A stretch of 36,462 nt of DNA from positions 1-36,462 of IMG/VR virus record IMGVR_UViG_3300017963_000158; one strand, 5' to 3'. Of this stretch, positions 21,627 to 31,485 are shown piece by piece. Each line of letters starts with the position of its first letter. Positions within the stretch are counted from its first letter, which is position 1. The stretch comes from a virus. The translations under genes were made by a program, and so were the position numbers. The notes under the pieces are model-generated. The model was not told the origin of the DNA. It did not search any database and saw only the letters and a list, made by a program, of their open reading frames with translations.

Positions 21627-21668
21627 AGTTCCACCGCTTTTTTTCTTCTTCTTTTTACCGTATGGCAT
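21615..21668 (-). CDS. Candidate 17-residue Lys-rich peptide
   Basis: An ATG at 21666-21668 is preceded by AAGGAGAG at ideal distance. The peptide reads MPYGKKKKKKSGGTKKK and stops at 21615-21617, inside the terminator hairpin. The ribosome site overlaps the stop codon of the upstream holin-like gene, so translation may be coupled, and it uses the GGAGAGTT word at 21671. Very small basic peptides with an MPYG start seem familiar from other phages, but I cannot name a function. Confidence 0.45.
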   Translation of the reverse strand: MPYGKKKKKKSGGTKKK

Positions 21669-21678
21669 CAAACTCTCC

Positions 21679-22011
21679 TTATCTGCCTAGATGCTTTTGT
21701 TGGTGATACTCGTTAAGCCTCTTTTCCAACTCATTCATTCTCTCATAAACACGAATAAAGCGCTCATCCACTTGCCTTGAGAACTCAACCTGATCCGTCC
21801 TACGCCATCTATCCTGCATACTATGCTCAAGTGCGACCATCTTCTCTTTCATGTCTTCTAAAGCGTTTGAAATGTAATGAAGTTGCGTTTTAAAGACTTC
21901 GTTATTCTTGTCACTGGTATAGACCATGGCGACTGTTCCGATAAGAAAAGAAACAAGGAGAGTCGTTAAGACTCCCCCTATATGCTTCTCAAGGTAGTTC
22001 ACCCTAGACAT
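21679..22011 (-). CDS. Holin-like protein, N-terminal membrane segment and coiled coil
   Basis: This 110-residue protein has a membrane segment at residues 12-31 (GVLTTLLVSFLIGTVAMVY). The remainder is a charged coiled coil with many Glu, Arg and Met. This plan fits single-pass holins of the BhlA/hemolysin-XhlA style or an inner-membrane spanin. Its place directly after the fibre gene and before the endolysin favours a lysis role. Confidence 0.6.
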   Translation of the reverse strand: MSRVNYLEKHIGGVLTTLLVSFLIGTVAMVYTSDKNNEVFKTQLHYISNALEDMKEKMVALEHSMQDRWRRTDQVEFSRQVDERFIRVYERMNELEKRLNEYHQQKHLGR

Positions 22012-22028
22012 AACTAAACCCCTCCCAG

Positions 22029-24698
22029 CTAATTGCTGATCTTAGTAATAGCTATGTGATGAAACAATGCGTTTGCTTGCAAGGTCACCCCAGCATTTGA
22101 CCTCAGGCTGAGCCTCTCACCCTTTAAGAGACGAACCGCCCCACTAAAAGGTGTGTTTTGTGAACCTCGACCAATACCAATAACCTTATCCTGAGAACCG
22201 TCGATATATGTTTCGATATTGTTTGAAAAGTTGGTTGATGTTCGAACCATTCCTTCAAGTTCAACAATCTGATCTGCAAAGGCAGTATATCCTGACCCGT
22301 CCCAAGCGCCATGGGTATCGTAGTCTTCAGTTGAAAAATCAATGTCTGTGGTATTTGCTGTTAAGACAGTCGCACCATTGTTTCTTGCAGAAGCATTATA
22401 AGACTCGGCACCTAGGAGAGTTTCGGGCGTAGAAATCTTAAAGATGGTTAACCTATGATCAATTTGGTCCGAAGCGTTTTGGTAAGAGGTACTTGAGTTG
22501 ATTCGAATCGATCCAACTTCACCAGCAAGGGCATAAATTCCGATAACACCTGCAGCATTTGAAGCGGCCGATCCATAACCTGTATGCATACGCCCATAAG
22601 TACTCCCGTCTTTGTAAAACAAAATAGAAGTAGACGTACCAGTTGTTCTTGTCGTGGCGATGGCAATATAAACTCCATCCTCTGGAAAGGTGTATTGACT
22701 TCCATCCCATGAGTTTGTGGTATCAACTTCAGTGACTGTGTATTGAAGATCAGTAACACTTGCCGTGATAGATCCAGATCCGGGGTTAGAGTGAGCAATA
22801 AGGGCAACCTGACGATTAGTAAAGGCCGAACTCATAACTGCATTAGATGACCAACCTAGAATCGGAACATTTACATACATATAGATTCTATCGCCTGAAG
22901 CAATGGAAAATGGTGCGGTGTTTGAGACGAACTGAATACGACCAGAACTGGAAGCACTTGCTGCGCCTAGTCCAATAGAAGTGGTGGTTTGATAGCGGGC
23001 AAGCATTGGACCAAAGTCTGCAGCACCGGAATCAAGCATTGAACCGTAACCAAGTGAAGAGTTGTCAGTGTCGGTTGTCATTAACACACCGGTATCAATT
23101 ACCTCGCCATTTGGAGTATTAACGGCAAATGTCGCTGCGTTGGGAGCACCCGAGAACTCGATATAGATATGCATCTCAAGGTTTGATCCAACTCTCCGAT
23201 AGTATCCATCGTATGTAGTGTTGGTCGTGAATGTGCCCGTAGGAGTAAAATTCTCCCAGGAGGTTTGAACTGCGCCTTTTTGAATGACTCTTGGTCCAAG
23301 CTCCATAATCATATTGAGATCATAAGCACTGGCATTGGTTGAAGCGACATGAACACAAAAACGATAGTCAGTGTCAGAGGCATCAGTTTGAAACTCAGAG
23401 TTAAAATAACTCTCCAAAGTTCTGGCATCTAGCTCAACCGGATTAAGTGGAATGACGTTAAAGTCAGCAACAAAAGAGTCACTTGATGAAACAACATAGA
23501 AACGAATATCACCCGTGGCATAGTTTGCGCTTGCTATATAGTTAAGAACAAATCTTAAGATTGCTGCTTTATCCCCACGCCTAAGAGTAAAAGGATAGTA
23601 GTAACCTTCCCCCTGCTCATTTGATGCAGCTTTAGCAAAATCCATATCCGTCGTTCCACGAAGAGGACTTGTTGTATTGGAAGTTAACGTAAAGTTTCCT
23701 GAGGCGGTTCCTCCGAAGTCATCCGGAGCATCCCCTGCTGTAGTGTTGGCATAAGAGACCCAGCTGGCAATTGTGACCCCATCACCTTCTTCAATGTAGT
23801 TAAAGACACCAGCGCCCCCGCCTGAACCGGATCCACCGACAACCATCCATCGTGCTTCTGTGGCGTCATAGCGAAGGAGAAGAGAAGCTTCATCTTCTAG
23901 GGTGAGATTTGATCCTGTACCCGTAAGAACTCTGTTTGCTGCTGTTCCACCTGTGTCGTTGTTAATCGTAACTTGCCCACCTGTAGCGTTCACGAGCTTG
24001 AGAAACTGCTCTGAGACTCCAGCAGGAATCATATCAACTGATGACAAAGATCCGTCTGTGAGCCTTACTGTGGAGGTAGCAGGGAGAGTTAATGTGACAT
24101 TAGAACCGGTAGCGGTATCGTTTGCAGAAGCTCCTTTATAAAAGCCATCGGTTTTAACCGACACACCAGCGTGAACAGACTTTTCTACTCCAATTCCGCC
24201 CTCAGTAACAAAGGTCCCTGTGTCTTTATCTGTCGCTTCAGTAGTGGCACTTGAAACAATCTGAGCTGAGTGAGTTTTAATCCCACTGACGGTCTGTGCC
24301 GTTCCAACTGTCATCACCTCTGACTCAGAACCGGCATCTCCCATAATAAAGCGAGAGGCAGCAGTTGAGCTATAAGTGATCCGAGCATTGGTGGCATCAG
24401 ACATTTGAACTTCAAAACCTGATAGTCCATCTGCTGCAGCTTGGTTTCCATTCTCATTAACATAGAGATAAAGAAACGCCCCGTTCATTTCGGTAGTCCA
24501 TGCACCGTTTAAGTACACTCTCACCACATGATCGGTTGAGTTATAATAAGAGCCACCATTAGCTGCTGCCCCTACCGCTGCTTCATAAGCGGCATCATTA
24601 GCATAAGTGGCGTAGGATGTTGTTTGTAAAAAGGTCGTGGTTGGTGCCTCAACCGATTCGCCTTCAGCAAATTGGAGCACCCGTGTTTGACCGGCCAT
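22029..24698 (-). CDS. Tail fibre / receptor-binding protein with C1q-like domains
   Basis: This 889-residue protein starts with a short tail-attachment type domain (residues 1-110). A central Ser, Thr, Ala and Gly-rich repetitive region follows with GIGVEKSVHAGVSVKTDGFYKG, typical of phage stalks. The C-terminus has two consecutive C1q/TNF-like beta domains (about 625-765 and 770-889). They share a SWDGSQYTFPEDGVYIAIA or AWDGSGYTAFADQIVELEG strand and a final RLTIFKIS or HHIAITKIS strand. C1q-like tips bind receptors in other phages. The leader is GGGGGGAATTAT before ATG. Confidence 0.8.
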   Translation of the reverse strand: MAGQTRVLQFAEGESVEAPTTTFLQTTSYATYANDAAYEAAVGAAANGGSYYNSTDHVVRVYLNGAWTTEMNGAFLYLYVNENGNQAAADGLSGFEVQMSDATNARITYSSTAASRFIMGDAGSESEVMTVGTAQTVSGIKTHSAQIVSSATTEATDKDTGTFVTEGGIGVEKSVHAGVSVKTDGFYKGASANDTATGSNVTLTLPATSTVRLTDGSLSSVDMIPAGVSEQFLKLVNATGGQVTINNDTGGTAANRVLTGTGSNLTLEDEASLLLRYDATEARWMVVGGSGSGGGAGVFNYIEEGDGVTIASWVSYANTTAGDAPDDFGGTASGNFTLTSNTTSPLRGTTDMDFAKAASNEQGEGYYYPFTLRRGDKAAILRFVLNYIASANYATGDIRFYVVSSSDSFVADFNVIPLNPVELDARTLESYFNSEFQTDASDTDYRFCVHVASTNASAYDLNMIMELGPRVIQKGAVQTSWENFTPTGTFTTNTTYDGYYRRVGSNLEMHIYIEFSGAPNAATFAVNTPNGEVIDTGVLMTTDTDNSSLGYGSMLDSGAADFGPMLARYQTTTSIGLGAASASSSGRIQFVSNTAPFSIASGDRIYMYVNVPILGWSSNAVMSSAFTNRQVALIAHSNPGSGSITASVTDLQYTVTEVDTTNSWDGSQYTFPEDGVYIAIATTRTTGTSTSILFYKDGSTYGRMHTGYGSAASNAAGVIGIYALAGEVGSIRINSSTSYQNASDQIDHRLTIFKISTPETLLGAESYNASARNNGATVLTANTTDIDFSTEDYDTHGAWDGSGYTAFADQIVELEGMVRTSTNFSNNIETYIDGSQDKVIGIGRGSQNTPFSGAVRLLKGERLSLRSNAGVTLQANALFHHIAITKISN

Positions 24699-24750
24699 AT
24701 AATTCCCCCCTCAATTGTTTTTAATATTTTATCCAACTCTCCTGAGTGTG

Positions 24751-26796
24751 TCAGAGATTATAAAGATCCGTTGCCAGTATCCGTGTCTCTCTGTTTTGCT
24801 TTTGGATTTCTATTATTTTGACATCATTTGATGTGCTTCCACCAGGGATGTCATTCGTCTCAAGGATAAATTCGTCCCCAATTTCAGAATCAAAGTTAAT
24901 TCCCTTGGTTGTCAGGGTATGGAGGATGGATCTTTCGGATTTAATATTGATATGGTCTGTTATTTTAGAGACAAAACTCTCCAGTACATGCCGAAACCTT
25001 ACGGTGTTATCTATTCCGTGAAGGTATCGTGATTTGTTTGATGAGGCGGTTTGTGAGGACACCCCCACAAACTCTGAAGAATTGTAATGAGGATTGAAAG
25101 CAACAAGTTGAGTCGCAATATCCTTATAATCCACACCATAAGAGTGAGTATTTTCAACAATCTCGGTATTAGATATCGTTTCAGTGGGTGTAAAGCTTGC
25201 AAACAGCTCATAAACAAATTCAAAAGAGTCGTTTTGATAGATGTAACCCAGCGTTGACGAAAGAATCCGTTCTATCGACTTAAAGTAACTATTAAAGTCT
25301 AGCTCATCAAAAGTTGGAATAGAAAAAGCGGCATTTACCGCCAAACTTGACTTGGCAGTGGTAAAGCTTGCTGCATTAGCACTTAGGCCCGTAGCTTCAA
25401 TGATCTCTTTAAGCACATCCGCTTGATTCTGGTTTGATTCCTCTGGCTTAATCTTAAAAAAGACCCCAAAAGTTGCTGGATCTAGGGTAGGCATGGACAG
25501 AGTCGCTTCAAAGTTATTGGTAAAGGTCACTTCAATAAGCTTATGCCCTGTGGCAGTAAGGTTTGTCTCTGTGGCGGTGTAGTCTCTGCCGTATAGCGGG
25601 TAGTAATAGTTATTCTGCAGGTCTCTTATGACTAAAGATGGGCATACATTGGAATTGATTGTATCAGTCGCCACAATTGATGCGTTTTTTGTAACGTAGA
25701 CATAATGATTTGTTCGATCCACGTATAGTACTCGGGAATAGTAAGTCCCAGAGCCAGTGATGACAAAAGTATCCCCAATATGAATCTTTGGTGAGACAAC
25801 CGAAGTGGTATCCAAACGAGTGAAGTTAGCGTCAGTATTATCCACACTAGTAGGTGAGAAAGAAAAATCAGTGGTTCCATAAGTCCCCACTCTTCCACAA
25901 GCAAACTCTCTATTATTAGAAGTCGTTAAGTTTGTGGTGTAGTTTGTACACACCGCCTCATCCATTAGCTCAGGATTAAGTGCTTGAGCGTCAGGGAGGT
26001 TGGTGACTGTCTCTGGAATTGTATCGTACCTTGTCACAGAACCAAAATAATAGCGAATAGGTTGATTTTGATAGTTGGACTGAATATTGGTGAAGTTGTC
26101 ATTGGTATAATAAATAACGTCATCACCCATAGTTGCCAGAGTTGAAAGGACATCGATGTCATCCTTAATGGAAAAGATCACCGATGTTCTTCTAACACTT
26201 AGAGCTGAGATTCTTCCCCTAAAGGTCACCTTAAAGTTTTCAATCTCATCAAGAAAATGCCACACCTCAATAGATGAATTATAAAAGGAATCTTCTGGTG
26301 TGAGATATTGGTTAAACTCTCCGTTGTCATTGGTAATAGTCATATTACTTGATGAAATCGACAAGATTCCGGCAAAGATGTTCTTCACTGACTGAGTGAC
26401 TTGGGGTGAGCTTTGTATTCTCGGTAACCATTCTCTTAAATCCACCGTAGGACTTGTTGGATCCTTACCAACGACCCGGAACCGTTCAATCGTATAATAG
26501 AGGTTATAGGTTGCGACAATAGCATTTGAGCTAGAAGGAGCAGCATTTAAGTTCACCGTGAGTAGATTGGTGGTTTCGTTAAAACTAAACTCTCCCGACG
26601 AAGGTGTGCCTGAGACTTTAGTAAGCTCCGTTCCTTGTTCAAATACTGATTCCAGGTCGTATGGAAAGGTCATGGTGTAGGTAGTTCCGGACACTATGGC
26701 GAGTGCTGCATTTACATAGCGCCTTGGAACCACCTTCACCAAGATGAATTTTTGTGTTGTCTGGTCTGTCTTTTTGGTTGAATAATTATTTGCCAT
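24751..26796 (-). CDS. Tail hub / baseplate protein
   Basis: The ATG at 26794-26796 overlaps the previous stop (TGATG) and gives 681 residues. The protein is long, beta-rich, with many Asn and Thr and low Cys. It lies between distal tail proteins and the fibre, where siphoviruses encode the tail hub (gp27/gpJ-like). C-terminal patterns (VRFRHVLESFVSKITDH, then FILETNDIPGG) resemble hub proteins that end the tail tube. No lysin domain is seen. Confidence 0.65.
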   Translation of the reverse strand: MANNYSTKKTDQTTQKFILVKVVPRRYVNAALAIVSGTTYTMTFPYDLESVFEQGTELTKVSGTPSSGEFSFNETTNLLTVNLNAAPSSSNAIVATYNLYYTIERFRVVGKDPTSPTVDLREWLPRIQSSPQVTQSVKNIFAGILSISSSNMTITNDNGEFNQYLTPEDSFYNSSIEVWHFLDEIENFKVTFRGRISALSVRRTSVIFSIKDDIDVLSTLATMGDDVIYYTNDNFTNIQSNYQNQPIRYYFGSVTRYDTIPETVTNLPDAQALNPELMDEAVCTNYTTNLTTSNNREFACGRVGTYGTTDFSFSPTSVDNTDANFTRLDTTSVVSPKIHIGDTFVITGSGTYYSRVLYVDRTNHYVYVTKNASIVATDTINSNVCPSLVIRDLQNNYYYPLYGRDYTATETNLTATGHKLIEVTFTNNFEATLSMPTLDPATFGVFFKIKPEESNQNQADVLKEIIEATGLSANAASFTTAKSSLAVNAAFSIPTFDELDFNSYFKSIERILSSTLGYIYQNDSFEFVYELFASFTPTETISNTEIVENTHSYGVDYKDIATQLVAFNPHYNSSEFVGVSSQTASSNKSRYLHGIDNTVRFRHVLESFVSKITDHINIKSERSILHTLTTKGINFDSEIGDEFILETNDIPGGSTSNDVKIIEIQKQNRETRILATDLYNL

Positions 26797-27296
26797 CAAG
26801 TTTGCCTTAATTGAAGGGTAAATACTTGCATTTGTATCGGCTTTTCAAAGAACTCGTCATTCTCATTGAGAGAATAAATACTATCTGGGTGATCATACAA
26901 GACAGAGATATAACTGGCATCCGTTTGAGGGTCGTTATTAGCTACGGTTATTGTAGGATAGTACTTAAAGTTCTTGTTTCTCCATCGTGGTGTTGAGAAA
27001 TCAAAGCGAAAGTACCCTAGAAAGTTATTCTTTAAGGGGTCACTTGTGTCAAAAGTCACATCTGATAAATTAAAGACATCTGAAGTCATATAGGTATTTT
27101 GAAGATCAGAGTCAGTGTAGATCTTCATCGTCAGTGTTTCAGACCCATTAAGGACCGTAAAATCTCGGATAAAAACAAAGACCCTAATCTTAGAAAGTAT
27201 CCCGTTTTCAGCGGGTTGAAGACTCCCAAGTCTTACCTCTTCCCCTGGGTCAAAGCTCTTAGCATATTTAAGATCAGCAAATTGAAAGATAGACAT
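26796..27296 (-). CDS. Minor tail protein
   Basis: This 166-residue, beta-rich protein ends in QMQVFTLQLRQT. It is coupled to both neighbours (its start touches the previous stop at 27296, and it overlaps the hub start). It lies after the tape measure and the next tail gene, in the place of distal tail or hub-associated proteins. No specific family is recognised. Confidence 0.6.
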   Translation of the reverse strand: MSIFQFADLKYAKSFDPGEEVRLGSLQPAENGILSKIRVFVFIRDFTVLNGSETLTMKIYTDSDLQNTYMTSDVFNLSDVTFDTSDPLKNNFLGYFRFDFSTPRWRNKNFKYYPTITVANNDPQTDASYISVLYDHPDSIYSLNENDEFFEKPIQMQVFTLQLRQT

Positions 27297-28432
27297 TACA
27301 AGACCTCTCTAAGTTGAAGGGTCATATTAAAATATTGATGGCGCACATGGCGAAACTCTGGTTCTCGGTCGAAGATTACATACTTTGTAAAATCCCCTAA
27401 TTCATCAGAAATACATAAAGCAGGATCAAGGGAGACAAACAAAGGTGTATGAGTGCCAAAATCGTAAAACAATTGTTCCAAAGTATCCCGCTCACCCTTT
27501 GTAAGAAGCGCAATACCTGCTGAAGTAAACTCGGAGTACTTGGTTTTACGATCAAAGTAGATTTGTCCTTGTTCACTGGTGGTTCTTAGACTTGGATCCA
27601 CGATTCTTTTTCTAAAGCCGTTTTGAATATTAGTACCAGTTAATGTGGTGTAATCGCCTAGATAAATATAACTAAACTCAAACCCCTCTGGTCCACCCGT
27701 ATTAGTCTTGTCTTCAAAATAGAATCTCCAAAACCGATAACCCGTATCAGCAATGTCATCAAAGAATCTAAAAAGTCCCTGATCTTGGCGGGTCAAGGTC
27801 ACATCTAAAGGAGGACTAGTAAAGTCTGATAAGTTGTTTGCTTGAATCTTAATCGTGGCATCAACGGAGAGGGTGAATTCCTCCCCTAGAGGAGAAATCA
27901 CACCAAAGAATTCTACAGGAGCATTATATCCAAGATCCCATTGAACAAATTCATACATATGGTTGCGGGGTTCATCTGCAATCCTCTCAGTAGAAATCAC
28001 CTCATCCGTTGTCAGGACAAACCCGAGATCCGCCCAAAGAGCTTCCGTTTGTTGAGAGAATCGAAGAGTATGTCCTGAAGCGTGTGCGAACCGAAAAGAA
28101 AACTCTCCGGCCGTATTGTTATAGTCAAATGTCCAACCTGAAGAGACAGTGTTAAGCTGAGTCTGGATCTCAGTCGCCAAAGTGGTGGGGTTATATTCCC
28201 CTGCAGTAATAGTAACCGTCTTATCCGATCCATCGTTGATATACAAAAGGTCATTGGAATCAAGGGTTATAAGAAAGTATCCATCAGGTCTCCAGACTTT
28301 TGATCGAAATTTATTATTAATGTTTGAGACGGGAAAGGCGGAGAGTTGACTAGACTTCATAATCGAAGCGGTGGTTAACTCTCCTAGGTTATTATCCATG
28401 AACCGTATTCGGTTGTTTGTGGTCGTTGTCAT
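27296..28432 (-). CDS. Distal tail protein-like
   Basis: This 378-residue, beta-rich protein starts immediately at the tape measure stop (TAATG). The N-terminal part includes LDSNDLLYINDGSDKTVTIT and a YNPTTLATEIQTQLN stretch often seen in phage minor tail proteins. The C-terminal part (FDRKTKYSEF, then TLEQLFYDFGTHTPLFVSLD) resembles distal tail proteins that join tube and hub. Its position as the first gene after the tape measure supports this. Confidence 0.65.
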   Translation of the reverse strand: MTTTTNNRIRFMDNNLGELTTASIMKSSQLSAFPVSNINNKFRSKVWRPDGYFLITLDSNDLLYINDGSDKTVTITAGEYNPTTLATEIQTQLNTVSSGWTFDYNNTAGEFSFRFAHASGHTLRFSQQTEALWADLGFVLTTDEVISTERIADEPRNHMYEFVQWDLGYNAPVEFFGVISPLGEEFTLSVDATIKIQANNLSDFTSPPLDVTLTRQDQGLFRFFDDIADTGYRFWRFYFEDKTNTGGPEGFEFSYIYLGDYTTLTGTNIQNGFRKRIVDPSLRTTSEQGQIYFDRKTKYSEFTSAGIALLTKGERDTLEQLFYDFGTHTPLFVSLDPALCISDELGDFTKYVIFDREPEFRHVRHQYFNMTLQLREVL

Positions 28433-31400
28433 TAGGCGATCCTCTGATTAGTTCGAGATAGCTCAAGTAGTATATTAGCAAAGGTGCTTTCGTTAAGTTC
28501 AACACTTGCATTAACTTGTTGTCCACCTCGAAGAAGATCCGCTATTTCTGTAAGGAGTGAGATCTTTGCCGTTTCATCAGGTCCTGATTGATTGTTTTGT
28601 GAATCTAAGAAGCTTTCAAGCTTAGGAGTTAAGTCATCTCTTACAACGAACTCTCTTGAAGTTAATCGAGCAGGAAAAGTATCGTTGGGAAAACCATCAG
28701 GGACAATACCACCAGTAGCAAACCCGAAAGCATCGCCAATTCCACCGACAATTCCCCCGACTGCGCCTGTAACGCCACCAATAATTCCACCGCCTGAACC
28801 TCCTCCTAAAAAGTCACCCACGATTGGGATAGATTTGATCAATTCCTCAACAAACGATCCTGCACCCGAGATTATTTCAGAAATGAAACGTGATCCTGCA
28901 CTAATGACTGAGTCAAAAAGAACTCTCCCTGCCTGGGCAAAAATATTAGGAAGATTACTGAAGAAATTTCGGATGATGTTGAATGGCTCCAATATGAACT
29001 TAACTAATTGAGGTCCGACATTTGCGAAGATGTTAATAAGTGCTTGTGGTAATGTCTTCGCAAGTTCAAACGGCACTTGAAATGCCAAAGCTTTTGCCAG
29101 AGCGATTGCCACACGTGGTGTAGCTTTCACTAATGCAATAATTATCTCATCCGACTTCTCAGCTAATCTTTCAATTATAATAGGCGCTTGTTCTGCTAGT
29201 GCCTCTATAAAAACTGGCAAACCTGTCAGCACGTTTTCCACGATCACAGGGATGGCATCCGCAAAAGCTTTTACCTGCTCACGTATCGCATCCGGTCCTT
29301 GTGCAAAAAGATTAATTAAAGGATTAAGTGCTTGTCCAAGTCCTGGTGCAATAGCATCAAGACCTAATGTGGCAAAGTCTAAAACAACCGCTTGAGCACC
29401 TTGGGCACCACCGGCAAAGGCATTGGCAAAACCTATTCCTATAGCTGCAGTGGATGCTTGGGAGAGTTGTCGTCTTAATCCGTCTATTTCTTGTTGTTTT
29501 ATTGCTCTAAGCTCAGGACTAATCGTAAGATTGTCGTCAAGTTGCTTTTGAAGGTTTTCAATAGCTCTAGTTTGCTCAGTCTCAGATCCAAATATGTTTC
29601 TTAAAGAGTCTCTAAGGTTTGCCCCACTAAAGACCTTATCAATACTCGCTTCAACCTGATCAAACTGTCTTTGAAACTCTTGGATAAATCTGGTGTTGTC
29701 TTTAATAACTGAAGTGTTTCTTTTCTTATTAAGGGCGACCGCTTTACTATTAAAATCCTCAAGAATCTTCTCTTCTAATGCCTTAGCTTTCTTGAGTGTC
29801 TCGCCTTCTCCCTTAAGACCCCCTTCAATAAGCTTGAGGCGCTCATCACGGGTTCTTTTGAGTTGATCTAATTGAGATACACCTACATTTTGAAGCTTCT
29901 TCTCAAGGTCCTGAATGCCCTTAGTGTTAAACTTAGAAAATGCCTCATCAATCTTTTTCTTATTCTTATCTACTTGATCAGCGGCACTATTGGTTGTCTT
30001 GGCAACCGTATCTGAGAATTTAAAAAAGTTATCGTTTGCGCCATCTAGTGACTGGCTAAGTAGATTAAGTCTATCTCTTGCAACGAGGATTCTATTAACC
30101 TGTGCATCGTCAAAGATTCCAAATGGATTACTTTGAACAAAACCTGCCACCACATCCGTAAGCTTAATAAAGCCCTGAATGACTTTTCCAATAGCTCGTC
30201 CAGCTAAGGCAACAAGAACATCACCAAGACCTTTAAAGGCATCTGTGGTGTCTCCTAGTATTGGAGTTAACGCTGTGGCAAGAACTTCTGAAATCACTCC
30301 AAAGATTGTTGAAATAATCTTTGTCTCTTCTTCTATAAGCTGGAAGATTTTAAAGATTCCAAATAAAGCAGAACCTAATAGGGCAAAACCTGCAACAACC
30401 GCTCCGACAATGGTAGTCAGTGTCCCAAGGGTCACACCTAGTGGAATAAGAGCAGCATTAACCGCCACAATAGCAATCTTAAGCTTTACAAAAGCAATTG
30501 ACGCTGTGGCAATGGCAAGAACGGTTCCGGATATTGCTGCACCAAGGGCAAGAAAGCCCGCAACAAAGGCAGAAAGGACTTCTGACTCTCTAATGACATT
30601 AAGAATATTAGTCAGGACGATAATAACTTGCTTAGCTGTAGGAAGAAAGAATTGACCAATCTTGTCACCAAGAAGTGCAAAAACATCACCTAGTGTTGAA
30701 AGAGCACCGTTAAATGTTTTGGAGAGTTTAATAAGACCCTCAAAAGCAAAGCCACCTTCTTCAGATAATGAGGCAAATGCTTTTTCAAAGGTGGCAAAGT
30801 CAACAACCCCCTTGGTTACTAGATCTTTAACTGCTGTCTCAGCGACTCCTAGGGTCTTAGCAATGGCGGGACCGATAGGGATGGCACGTTCTTGGAACTG
30901 CAAGAGTCGTTCACCAGTAAGCTTACCAGCAGCAGCGACTTGTCCAAAAATAAGAGAGATTTCATCGATAGACTTACCAGAAGCGGCAGCGACGTTACCG
31001 ATTTCAGTAAGTTTTGTGTTGAGTTCATCTACTTCAAAGCCAAAGCCTAGAAGTTGTTTTCCGGCATTGGCAATTGAGGCAAATTGAAACGGTGTTCCTG
31101 CTGAGAAATCTTGAAGTTCTTTTAACGCACCATTAGCAACTTCAACATTACCCGTGAGTACTTCAAATTGGACCCCGATATCTTCAAACTTCGCTGCTTG
31201 GGCAATGGCACCACCAATTGCTGCACCAAAACCAGCAAAGGCAATACCCGCTTTAATAGCAGCGCCTTCTGCGAAGTTGAGGAAGTCTTCGTTTTCTTGA
31301 TTTAAGCGTTCATATTCTTTTGTGGCATCCGATACGGCACTTGAGAATCGTTTAGCTGCAGCAGTACCCTTAACAAACGCAGAATTGATGTTTGCTTCTA

Positions 31401-31476
31401 TGGCACCCGTTGCTTTTTTGATTGCTCTTAAGGCCTTATCGCTAAGTATATTAAGTTCTATCCCGATTCCGGCCAT
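28432..31476 (-). CDS. Tape measure protein
   Basis: This 1014-residue protein has an N-terminal coiled region, then a TMP domain with FQVLTG-like FEVLTGNVEVANGALKEL and the typical KLTGERLLQFQERAIPIG near residue 190. A hydrophobic membrane-like region (about 265-375), more coiled coil (490-640), and further hydrophobic segments (about 730-860) follow. A Gly-rich stretch near residue 920 precedes the C-terminal end. At about 0.15 nm per residue it predicts a tail near 150 nm. The ATG has AAGGA upstream. Confidence 0.9.
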   Translation of the reverse strand: MAGIGIELNILSDKALRAIKKATGAIEANINSAFVKGTAAAKRFSSAVSDATKEYERLNQENEDFLNFAEGAAIKAGIAFAGFGAAIGGAIAQAAKFEDIGVQFEVLTGNVEVANGALKELQDFSAGTPFQFASIANAGKQLLGFGFEVDELNTKLTEIGNVAAASGKSIDEISLIFGQVAAAGKLTGERLLQFQERAIPIGPAIAKTLGVAETAVKDLVTKGVVDFATFEKAFASLSEEGGFAFEGLIKLSKTFNGALSTLGDVFALLGDKIGQFFLPTAKQVIIVLTNILNVIRESEVLSAFVAGFLALGAAISGTVLAIATASIAFVKLKIAIVAVNAALIPLGVTLGTLTTIVGAVVAGFALLGSALFGIFKIFQLIEEETKIISTIFGVISEVLATALTPILGDTTDAFKGLGDVLVALAGRAIGKVIQGFIKLTDVVAGFVQSNPFGIFDDAQVNRILVARDRLNLLSQSLDGANDNFFKFSDTVAKTTNSAADQVDKNKKKIDEAFSKFNTKGIQDLEKKLQNVGVSQLDQLKRTRDERLKLIEGGLKGEGETLKKAKALEEKILEDFNSKAVALNKKRNTSVIKDNTRFIQEFQRQFDQVEASIDKVFSGANLRDSLRNIFGSETEQTRAIENLQKQLDDNLTISPELRAIKQQEIDGLRRQLSQASTAAIGIGFANAFAGGAQGAQAVVLDFATLGLDAIAPGLGQALNPLINLFAQGPDAIREQVKAFADAIPVIVENVLTGLPVFIEALAEQAPIIIERLAEKSDEIIIALVKATPRVAIALAKALAFQVPFELAKTLPQALINIFANVGPQLVKFILEPFNIIRNFFSNLPNIFAQAGRVLFDSVISAGSRFISEIISGAGSFVEELIKSIPIVGDFLGGGSGGGIIGGVTGAVGGIVGGIGDAFGFATGGIVPDGFPNDTFPARLTSREFVVRDDLTPKLESFLDSQNNQSGPDETAKISLLTEIADLLRGGQQVNASVELNESTFANILLELSRTNQRIA

Positions 31477-31485
31477 AGCGATTCC

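Noticed and set aside
28592-31087. Long plus-strand open frames opposite the tape measure gene (for example 30179-30655 and 30662-31087)
   Set aside because: They lie wholly antisense to a gene with clear family motifs and have no good ribosome sites or known domains. The composition of the tape measure gene makes stop codons rare on the other strand.
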